The notes under the pieces were generated by a model. The model was not told the DNA's origin. It did not search any database and saw only the letters and a program-made list of their open reading frames with translations. A stretch of DNA of 20,281 nt from an uncultured Collinsella sp. (GTDB taxonomy: Bacteria > Actinomycetota > Coriobacteriia > Coriobacteriales > Coriobacteriaceae). Shown one piece after another: positions 14,744 through 20,281 of the stretch. Position numbers and translations under genes: made by a program. Positions within the stretch are counted from its first letter, which is position 1; every line of letters starts with the position of its first letter. The DNA lies in contig UQVT01000015.1 of assembly GCA_900544465.1 (NCBI GenBank), positions 1 to 20,281 of the forward strand. The letters run 5' to 3'.

Positions 14744-15544
14744 ATGGGTATTAAAGCGTGCGCGGCTGGTTTTTGCTGTGCGGACGTCTATCAAAACATC
14801 GGCGTGTTCTATCCGACCGGTAATGGCATTGACTGGGGTATCCATCTTGCACGAATGGGCGTTTCGGTATCCGCCGTGTCGGTTGTCGGCAAGGACGAGT
14901 ACGGAGACAAGATGAGGGAGGCGCTGGCCGCTGAGGGGTTCGATATCTCTCATCTGCGGGTGGAGGATGGCGACACCTCGGTAATGCTCATGGCATTGAA
15001 AGACGGCGTCGATCGCGTGCATCTCGAGGCAATCGATGGCGTAATGGAGACATATCGTCCGGATGAAGACGACCGGGCGTTTATCCTAGAGCACGACATC
15101 ATTCATACCGACCTGTTTGGCAATTGTTTGGACCTCCTGCCCGAATGGCATGATGCGGGCAAGACGGTGGTTATGGACTTCTCGGTGTTCAGCCAGGATC
15201 CCGAATATGCCTGCGAGAATCATTTTCCCTACGTTGACTACGCATTTATGTCGTTTGAAGAGGACACTCCGGAGCTGCGGGACTGGGTACGCCACGTGCA
15301 GGAATTGGGACCGCGCGTTGCGGTTGCCACGCTTGGCGAGAAGGGAAGCATTGCCTATGACGGTGAGCGCTTCTATGAGTGCGGGATCGTACCGGCGGAG
15401 AAGGTCGTTAACACCGTGGGCGCCGGCGACTCGTATATTGCCGGGTTTACCAAGGGCGTGATCGATGGCCTTGATATTCCGGCGTGTATGAAGGCGGGTG
15501 CTGAGCTGTCGTCCCGAGTGATTGGTTCGTTTGAGCCGTACTAG
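14744..15544 (+). CDS. Second FrlD-like PfkB kinase, divergent paralogue
   Basis: The 266-residue PfkB-family kinase is closest in visible pattern to FrlD, with ADVYQNIGVFYPTGNGIDWGIHLARMG in the sugar-binding region, VVMDFSVFSQDPEY near 142-155 and NTVGAGDSYIAGF at 223-235 with catalytic Asp229. Compared with the first kinase, the GGNAVN sugar-binding motif is TGNGID (25-30), so a ligand-contacting Asn is replaced by Asp. The two kinases therefore probably act on different substrates, such as another Amadori stereoisomer or another amino-acid conjugate. GGAG (14734-14737) is 6 bases before the ATG at 14744. The transcript must pass the terminator at 14693 unless a promoter lies in the short gap; I see none. 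Confidence 0.85.
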   Translation: MGIKACAAGFCCADVYQNIGVFYPTGNGIDWGIHLARMGVSVSAVSVVGKDEYGDKMREALAAEGFDISHLRVEDGDTSVMLMALKDGVDRVHLEAIDGVMETYRPDEDDRAFILEHDIIHTDLFGNCLDLLPEWHDAGKTVVMDFSVFSQDPEYACENHFPYVDYAFMSFEEDTPELRDWVRHVQELGPRVAVATLGEKGSIAYDGERFYECGIVPAEKVVNTVGAGDSYIAGFTKGVIDGLDIPACMKAGAELSSRVIGSFEPY

Positions 15545-15571
15545 GGTCAAATGCCTGGAAAGGAGTACGAA

Positions 15572-16432
15572 ATGGTTATCGACATGTTGGTCCATCCTAT
15601 GCTCTACGGCGAGATCTGTACGCCGGGTGATGAGCCTGATGGATTCGGTTTTTGGTCACGAGAATTTGGTATGGGGCATATGGGCCCCATGGATTGGGAT
15701 GAGCTTCAAGTCGAGATGGACGTCTGCGATGTGCAGAAGAGCGTGCTCATGCCGCTCGATGTAACCACGGCATGCGGAGGGCATTTTGGCACCAATGACC
15801 AGATTGCCATGCTGGTTGCCGCGCACCCCGATCGTCTGTGGGGATTTGCGAGCGTAGATCCGCAGGTGAGCGGTGCCGCAGGCGAATTGGAGCGCGCCTT
15901 TACCGAGTTGGGGGCAAAGGGGCTTTGTCTGCATCCGGCAAAGCAGGGTTTTGCCCCCGATGATGCTGTGGCCGAGCCGCTTTACGAGCTGTGCGAGCGC
16001 TATAACAAGCCGGTGGTTTTCCATGCCGGTATGTCTTGGGAGCCTGGCGCAGAGCTCTCGCGCAGTAACCCGCTTGCATTTGAGCACACAATCGCAACGC
16101 ATCCAAATGTGCGCTTTAGTTTGACTCACTTTGGCTGGCCCTGGGTGCGCGAGACCGTGGCGATGCTGCTCAAGTATCCCAACTGCTACACGGACACCTC
16201 TATCACTTACATCGATTCGCCCGAGGAGATGATGCAGCGTCTTTTCACGGTCGATATGGGGCCGCTGTGGTATGAGCGCGCGCTATCGCATCAAGTGATG
16301 TTCGCCAGCAATACGCCGCGCTTCCGTGCATTCAAACTCAAGCGGGCGCTCGATACCGTGCCCATGCGCGACGATGCGCGAGAAAGGCTCTACTGGGGTA
16401 ATGCCCTGCGTTTTCTTGAAGGGGATGAGTAA
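15572..16432 (+). CDS. Amidohydro_2-family protein with degenerate metal ligands
   Basis: The 286-residue TIM-barrel protein of the PF04909 group includes decarboxylases, lactonases and hydrolases of small carboxylates. Family blocks are VIDMLVHP (2-9), WGFASVDPQ (90-98), GAKGLCLHPAKQGF (114-127), VVFHAGMSW (148-156), SLTHFGWPW (183-191) and VMFASNTPRF (242-251). His8, His121, His151 and His186 are kept. The first His of the usual HxH is Leu6, and the terminal catalytic/metal Asp of the GSD motif is Asn247. The normal divalent-metal hydrolase chemistry is thus doubtful. AAAGGAG (15559-15565) precedes the ATG at 15572; the ATG at 15551 lacks a site. It lies 27 bases after the second kinase and two bases before yjbQ, so it belongs to the same operon. 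Confidence 0.83.
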   Translation: MVIDMLVHPMLYGEICTPGDEPDGFGFWSREFGMGHMGPMDWDELQVEMDVCDVQKSVLMPLDVTTACGGHFGTNDQIAMLVAAHPDRLWGFASVDPQVSGAAGELERAFTELGAKGLCLHPAKQGFAPDDAVAEPLYELCERYNKPVVFHAGMSWEPGAELSRSNPLAFEHTIATHPNVRFSLTHFGWPWVRETVAMLLKYPNCYTDTSITYIDSPEEMMQRLFTVDMGPLWYERALSHQVMFASNTPRFRAFKLKRALDTVPMRDDARERLYWGNALRFLEGDE

Positions 16433-16434
16433 AC

Positions 16435-16863
16435 ATGGTGACGCTCGAGACATTGAGCTATCTATCGACTGCTCCGGACCAGTTCATCGATATTACCGAA
16501 GACGTGCACGCTGCCATCGAACGCAGCTCGGTGACCAATGGCTTGGCAGCGATTATTTTGTCGCATACGACCTGTGGAATCGTGGTAAACGAGGGGCTGC
16601 CCTGCGTGGAGACGGATCTTATGGAGACGCTTGATCGCATCGCCCCACTCGACGCTCCCTATGCGCATGCACACTTCCTGCCGAGCTATGGAGCCACCGG
16701 CAACAACTCCTGTGGGCATATCAAGAGCATGATTTGTGGAAACAGTTGCTTCTTTCCCGTCCAAGATGGCCACATCGTGTGCGGAGGTGCTCAGAATATC
16801 TATCTTGCGGAGTTTGATGGTCCGCAGAAGCGAAAAGTGTACGTCGAGGTGCTGGGGGAATAA
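16435..16863 (+). CDS. yjbQ: YjbQ/UPF0047-family protein
   Basis: The 142-residue protein has the YjbQ-family pattern: FIDITEDVHAAIERSSVTNG (17-36), ILSHTTCGIVVNE (41-53), GHIKSMICGNSCFFPVQDG (94-112) and QNIYLAEFDGPQKRKV (120-135). The family is a small beta trimer of unknown physiological role; some members show weak thiamine-phosphate synthase activity. The NADAHLKASL core of typical members is NSCGHIKSMI here, keeping the His. The start codon lies two bases after the preceding stop, with GGGGAT inside that gene. Placement in a sugar-degradation operon suggests a sugar- or phosphate-ligand role rather than thiamine biosynthesis; this is inferred. Confidence 0.85.
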   Translation: MVTLETLSYLSTAPDQFIDITEDVHAAIERSSVTNGLAAIILSHTTCGIVVNEGLPCVETDLMETLDRIAPLDAPYAHAHFLPSYGATGNNSCGHIKSMICGNSCFFPVQDGHIVCGGAQNIYLAEFDGPQKRKVYVEVLGE

Positions 16864-16877
16864 CGTTCCTGCAATAA

Positions 16878-16984
16878 TGAGCTGCACCCCAAAACTTGGA
16901 CGGCTTAAATAAGAACTACGCCGCAAGGGACTGGCTCCGGAACTCCTCCGGGGTCAGTCCCTTCAGTTTAGTCTGCGTCCTCTG
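16878..16984 (-). mobile_element. IS3-family (IS150-like) remnant: terminal repeat plus transposase C-terminus
   Basis: The plus strand at 16878 begins TGAGCTGCACCCCAAAAC, typical of IS150-group ends. On the minus strand, 16975 to 16916 encodes QTKLKGLTPEEFRSQSLAA and then a TAG stop, the characteristic tail of IS150-group OrfB transposases. Upstream in that frame a TGA appears after three more codons (16985-16987), so only about 22 residues remain. The rest of the element is lost. The fragment abuts the truncated BtpA-family gene at about 16985, marking an old insertion followed by deletion. AAGGGACTG and CAGTCCCTT (16925-16963) form a stem within it. Confidence 0.8.
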
Positions 16985-17509
16985 TCAGGTGATCCGTTGT
17001 ATTATCCGGGTGGAATCGTATCGCGGGTCGTGGAGGCCGCCAAGCGCAGTTCACGCGCTGCATTTTTTGCGGTGCCTGGGCCGGTGATCTCGGGCTGATT
17101 AACCGAGATTATGCTAACAACATGCGTCGCAAGGCGGCGCTGCGCTTGGACGACCTTAAGCTTTTTCACTTCATCACGAGCGGGGGGTTATCTCAACGAC
17201 CGCTCGACTGTGGACGTTGCCGATTCACTTCTCCTTAATTGCCTACCGGATGCGATGGTCGTCGGCGGTTCGGCTGCCGGTCGTGGCGCTTCGGGCGAGC
17301 TTGCCGATGAGGTCCGTGAGCGTGTTGGCGAAGTGCCCGTGGTATGTGGCACCGGTTGTCGCGAAAATACCGTGGCTGACGTATTTGCTCACTACGATGG
17401 CGCGTTTGTCGGCACCTGCTTAAAGCGCGACGGAAAGCTAGATGCCCCGGTTGATGTTGAGCGGGTAGCTCGTTTTATGGCTGCCGCCCGTACGGCGCGA
17501 GGGGAGTAG
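16985..17509 (+). pseudogene. BtpA-family (SgcQ-like) gene, broken by IS debris, deletion and frameshift
   Basis: Three pieces of one BtpA-family TIM-barrel protein can be read. In frame 2 from about 16985, SGDPLYYPGGIVSRVVEAAKR matches the N-terminal LPGDPLY..GG region; the first residues are cut off by the IS remnant. In frame 1 from about 17047, AQFTRCIFCGAWAGDLGLIN and then NMRRKAALRLDDLKLFHFIT match the family middle. Roughly 80-100 residues between the two pieces are missing. At a run of six G (17182-17187) the frame shifts to frame 2, which carries GYLNDRSTVDVADSLLLN, DAMVVGGSAAG, VPVVCGTGCRENTV and FVGTCLKRDGKLDAPVDVERV to a TAG at 17507-17509. One G fewer restores the frame. BtpA proteins occur in sugar operons such as E. 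coli sgc. The kinase gene follows 6 bases later, so it was once in the operon. Confidence 0.85.
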
Positions 17510-17515
17510 GCACCT

Positions 17516-19033
17516 ATGGCGCTCTATCTGGGTATTGATATTGGGACAAGCGCCTCTAAAGGCGTTTTAATCGATGATCGATGCAACATCGTTTGCCAAG
17601 CCTCTTGTGGACATGAGACGGACAACCCGTGTGACGGATGGTACCAGCATGATGCCGAGGCCGTTTGGTGGGGCGATTTTTGCCGCTTGTCGCGCGAGCT
17701 GGTGGCGCGATCGGGGGTTAACGCGGCACAGATCGGATGCGTGGGCCTTTCCGCATTGGGCTGCGACTGTGTGCCGGTCGATACCGAGTGCAACGCGCTG
17801 GCGCCCGCGATTTTGTATGGAGTCGATGCACGTTCGAAACCGCAGATTGACGAGCTTCTTTCCGAATATGGGTCAGATCGCGCACGCGAGCTTTTCGGGC
17901 ACGATCCCTGTTCGTCAGATATTGCTCCCAAGATCTTGTGGTTTAAGGAGAATATGCCCGAGGTGCACGAACGTGCCGCGAAGTTCCTGACGGCGTCATC
18001 GTTTCTGTGCGCAAAGTTGACGGGGCGTTTTACGGTGGACCGTTATTTGGCGGAGGATTTTCTTCCCCTATATGACCGCTACACTTGGAAGGTTGATGCT
18101 CGGGAATGTGCTCGTTTCTGCCGGCCTGACCAGATGGCGGAGGTAATGTCGGCTACCGATATTGCCGGGGTGATTACGCAGCGTGCGGCTGAGGCGACGG
18201 GGCTCGCGGCGGGGACACCTGTCTTAGTGGGAACGGGCGACTCTGGTGCCGAGGCCATTTCGACGGGTGTATTCCGTCCCGGCGATATGATGGTTCAGTT
18301 GGGGAGCACGGCGTATTTCATCTACCTAGCTGATCATATGATCGATGATGCCCGCCTGTGGCCAGGGACGTTTATCATTCCCGGAACTTACGGGATCTGC
18401 GCGGGGACCAATACGGCGGGTGCGCTCACATCGTGGCTGCGCCAAGAGCTGTATCGCGACGCCGTAGAGGCCGAGGGCCACGGTGGCCCCGATGCTTATT
18501 CGGCTATGGCGCATGATGCCGCCGATGTGGCGCCGGGTGCCGATGGGCTCCTGTGCCTGCCGTACTTTGCAGGGGAGCGTACTCCGCTCAACGATCCCGA
18601 GGCGCGTGGCGTCTTCTTTGGCCTGACCGGAAGGCATACGCGAGCCCATATGGTTCGCGCCGCCTTGGAAGGCGTCGCGTATACCGTTGCATCCCATGTC
18701 GACATTATCGAGCGAGAGCATGGACTGCCAATTGGGCGCATTATGCTTGTCGGAGGTGGAACCAAGAATCCAGTTTGGATGCAGGCTGTCGCCGACGTAT
18801 GTGGGCGCGAGGTCTCGGTTGCCAAGGTTACGGTGGGCGCATGCTTCGGCGATGCCATCATGGCAGCTCTCGCAGGCGGCGCCTATGCATCATGGGATGA
18901 GCTCGCCCAAGTCCTTGGCGTTGCGCAAACAATCGTGCCCGATATGGCTGCCCACGAGTTATATGCGTCGCGCCGTCATATCTTTGACGAATTGTACGCA
19001 CGCAACCGTGATCTCATACACGAATTGGTGTAA
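17516..19033 (+). CDS. FGGY-family carbohydrate kinase (xylulokinase-like)
   Basis: The 505-residue kinase has the two actin-like domains of FGGY kinases. It contains YLGIDIGTSASKGVLID (4-20, ATP phosphate loop), GWYQHDAEAVW (41-51), LVGTGDSGAEAIS with the likely catalytic Asp242, LPYFAGERTPLNDPEARGVF in the C-terminal half, and the adenosine-binding MLVGGGTKNPVWMQAVADV. It is full length. Family members phosphorylate xylulose, ribulose, glycerol, gluconate and related polyols or ketoses; xylulokinase-like is the closest impression, but specificity cannot be assigned. AGGGGAG (17500-17506) lies in the end of the broken BtpA gene, 9 bases before the ATG. As last gene of the locus it implies a further sugar or polyol substrate besides the Amadori compound. 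Confidence 0.88.
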   Translation: MALYLGIDIGTSASKGVLIDDRCNIVCQASCGHETDNPCDGWYQHDAEAVWWGDFCRLSRELVARSGVNAAQIGCVGLSALGCDCVPVDTECNALAPAILYGVDARSKPQIDELLSEYGSDRARELFGHDPCSSDIAPKILWFKENMPEVHERAAKFLTASSFLCAKLTGRFTVDRYLAEDFLPLYDRYTWKVDARECARFCRPDQMAEVMSATDIAGVITQRAAEATGLAAGTPVLVGTGDSGAEAISTGVFRPGDMMVQLGSTAYFIYLADHMIDDARLWPGTFIIPGTYGICAGTNTAGALTSWLRQELYRDAVEAEGHGGPDAYSAMAHDAADVAPGADGLLCLPYFAGERTPLNDPEARGVFFGLTGRHTRAHMVRAALEGVAYTVASHVDIIEREHGLPIGRIMLVGGGTKNPVWMQAVADVCGREVSVAKVTVGACFGDAIMAALAGGAYASWDELAQVLGVAQTIVPDMAAHELYASRRHIFDELYARNRDLIHELV

Positions 19034-19060
19034 TGCTGCCGAATTGTACTGCCTACCAAT

Positions 19061-19101
19061 AGGGACTGCGTTGTGCGATTCGCATGTCCCTTTGCATTTT
19101 T
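19061..19101. terminator. Terminator between convergent genes
   Basis: AGGGACTGCG (19061-19070) pairs with CGCATGTCCCT (19081-19091) with a one-base bulge, followed by TTGCATTTTTG on the plus strand. It closes the kinase-ended operon. It also lies just beyond the stop of the minus-strand TatD gene and may serve both directions, although the minus-strand side is less T-rich. Confidence 0.65.
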
Positions 19102-19112
19102 GCCCACAGGGG

Positions 19113-19895
19113 TTAGCGAAGGTCAAAAACAGAGTGCGCATTTGCTAAAACTGCCGACTCGATGCGCTTTGCGTCACAGTTTTTGAGTGAGGCAATGCGC
19201 ATCGAGGTCCTTGCGAGCGATCTGATGAGCGACTGCGCGCTTGTTTCTGTGTTTGGCTCGGCCGGCGCATCGGTCTCGAGCAGTAGACGGTCGAGTGAGA
19301 TCTGCCGTGCGTATTCGCGTCCTCGTTTAGACGTGAGCATGCGTTCGTTGACGGAAAAATAGCAGCCTGCGTTTCGCGCGCGGGCGAGTTCGTCCGAAGT
19401 GCCGCTAAACCAGTGGAAGATGATAGCGGGGGAGTCGGGGTTTGGGATGAGTAGTCCATGCGATTCGAGGACGTCCAGTACGGCTCCTGCCGAACGAACG
19501 GCGTGAATTGATATCACGCGCCCGGCAAGAGGATGCTGCACGAGCGCATCGCAGAGCCGGTTAAGTGCCTGTATTTGTAGCGGTTCGCTTCCGGCAAAGC
19601 GCGCGGAAAAGTCGAGTCCCACCTCGCCGATATAGCGCTCTTGGGCAGCAAGCTCGCAAAGCAGGTTGACTTCGGCGGGACCGCAGCGGCCGTCGGCGAG
19701 CCACCAGGGGTGAAGCCCAACGCCGGCGATGATGCCTGGTTGGCGACGGGCGCGCTCGTTTGCGGCCGAAAAGTCGCGCGGATTGACGCCGCAGTCAAAT
19801 AGACCCAGCCCCGATGCCGCCGACTCACTGGCTGCAGTATCGGGACTGAGCATCAAATCAAGGTGACAATGCGTGTCAAAGAATCGCGGTTCCAT
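19113..19895 (-). CDS. TatD-family metal-dependent hydrolase
   Basis: The 260-residue TatD-family protein has all expected metal ligands: His9 and His11 in FFDTHCHLD, Glu91 in IGEVGLDF, His131 in ISIHAVRS, His161 in IIFHWFSG and Asp209 in LLLETDAP. GVGLHPWW (58-65) is also family-typical. TatD proteins are cytosolic 3'-5' exonucleases or DNases; some related YcfH/YjjV paralogues have unknown substrates. The start at 19895 follows AGCAGGA about 10 bases away, inside the 14-base gap after the TcdA gene, so it is read on the same transcript. Which TatD paralogue it is cannot be decided here. Confidence 0.9.
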   Translation of the reverse strand: MEPRFFDTHCHLDLMLSPDTAASESAASGLGLFDCGVNPRDFSAANERARRQPGIIAGVGLHPWWLADGRCGPAEVNLLCELAAQERYIGEVGLDFSARFAGSEPLQIQALNRLCDALVQHPLAGRVISIHAVRSAGAVLDVLESHGLLIPNPDSPAIIFHWFSGTSDELARARNAGCYFSVNERMLTSKRGREYARQISLDRLLLETDAPAEPNTETSAQSLIRSLARTSMRIASLKNCDAKRIESAVLANAHSVFDLR

Positions 19896-19909
19896 TACAG
19901 GGCATCCTG

Positions 19910-20281
19910 CTAGTCCAGACGTTGACCATCGGAGCGTACGCGCTCAGTGCCGCGGCCGCTGATCTGGCGGATAACCTCGCCGGCAATCATCTGACCCATG
20001 ATGGGCGGCATAAAGCTGGCAGTTCCCAACTCGGTACGCTCGTGGATGTTGGAAGGGTCTCGGGGCTGGGTCTTAACCGATTCCTCGCAGCTAAACAGTA
20101 CATGTAGGCTCTTGATTCCGCGTTTCTTACATTCTTTACGCATGATGCGGCTCATGGGGTCACGTACCGTATCGAAGATGTCGGCAAAGCGGAGGCACTC
20201 GGGATGGAGCTTGTTGGCCCCGCCCATGGAGCTAACCAAACGAATGTCGTGGTCCTGAGCATATTTGGCAATGGTGAGCTT
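19910..20281 (-). CDS. tcdA: tRNA threonylcarbamoyladenosine dehydratase, 3' part (cut by window edge)
   Basis: The C-terminal 123 residues of a ThiF/MoeB-fold enzyme are visible. Landmarks are VSSMGGANKLHPECLRFADI, DPMSRIMRKECKKRGIK, VLFSCEESVKT and SFMPPIMGQMIAGEVIRQI, the pattern of TcdA (YgdL/CsdL). This enzyme uses ATP to cyclise t6A to ct6A at position 37 of ANN-decoding tRNAs. The ATP-binding N-terminal half lies beyond base 20281. A stop at 19910-19912 ends the protein shortly after SDGQRLD. It lies 14 bases upstream of the TatD-family gene, in the same direction. Confidence 0.88.
   Translation of the reverse strand, partial: KLTIAKYAQDHDIRLVSSMGGANKLHPECLRFADIFDTVRDPMSRIMRKECKKRGIKSLHVLFSCEESVKTQPRDPSNIHERTELGTASFMPPIMGQMIAGEVIRQISGRGTERVRSDGQRLD

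Noticed and set aside
16896..17087. 63-codon open frame across the IS scar
   Set aside because: It crosses the junction of IS debris and the BtpA remnant in a frame that matches neither.

Overview
The window is a GC-rich bacterial chromosome segment with strong Gram-positive-type ribosome binding sites (AAGGAGG, GAGGAGG, AGGGAGG at 5-7 bases). Gene content and codon style suggest a gut actinobacterium of the Coriobacteriia, most likely Collinsella. That is an inference from gene content; no rRNA or marker gene is present to prove it. From memory, fructoselysine use has been published for a human gut Collinsella, which fits the main operon here.

Layout. 93-2583: a single-domain relative of iron-dependent alcohol dehydrogenases, a long hairpin, then pgi (glucose-6-phosphate isomerase) with a strong terminator. 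2653-5521, minus strand: a compact three-gene cassette of an unrecognised 296-residue protein, a ClpP-type serine protease with an intact catalytic triad, and a VirD4/TraG-type ATPase lacking its membrane anchor. No relaxase or other conjugation gene is nearby. A four-fold direct repeat precedes the cassette, followed by about 600 bases without a convincing gene. 6128-7693: two HAD phosphatases, a Cof/YidA type and a beta-phosphoglucomutase-like type, separated by a terminator-like hairpin.

7844-19033 is the main feature: a catabolic locus resembling the fructoselysine (frl) system. It contains a GntR/UTRA regulator, a recognisable promoter followed by a 23-bp palindromic operator, a YfcC-family transporter, a YtcJ-like amidohydrolase, a FrlC-like epimerase, a FrlB-like deglycase (SIS domains), a FrlD-like PfkB kinase, a terminator, a second divergent PfkB kinase, an Amidohydro_2 protein, a YjbQ protein, a ruined BtpA-family gene next to an IS3-family remnant, and an FGGY sugar kinase. 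The inferred route is import of a glycated amino acid, epimerisation, 6-phosphorylation and deglycation to glucose 6-phosphate plus the amino acid. Both amidohydrolases appear to have lost metal ligands, and the BtpA gene is broken by a deletion, a frameshift and IS debris. The second half of the locus therefore seems to be diverging or decaying.

19061-20281: a terminator shared by convergent genes, then on the minus strand a TatD-family metal hydrolase preceded by the 3' part of a TcdA (tRNA t6A dehydratase) gene that runs off the window. No tRNA, rRNA or CRISPR array was seen.
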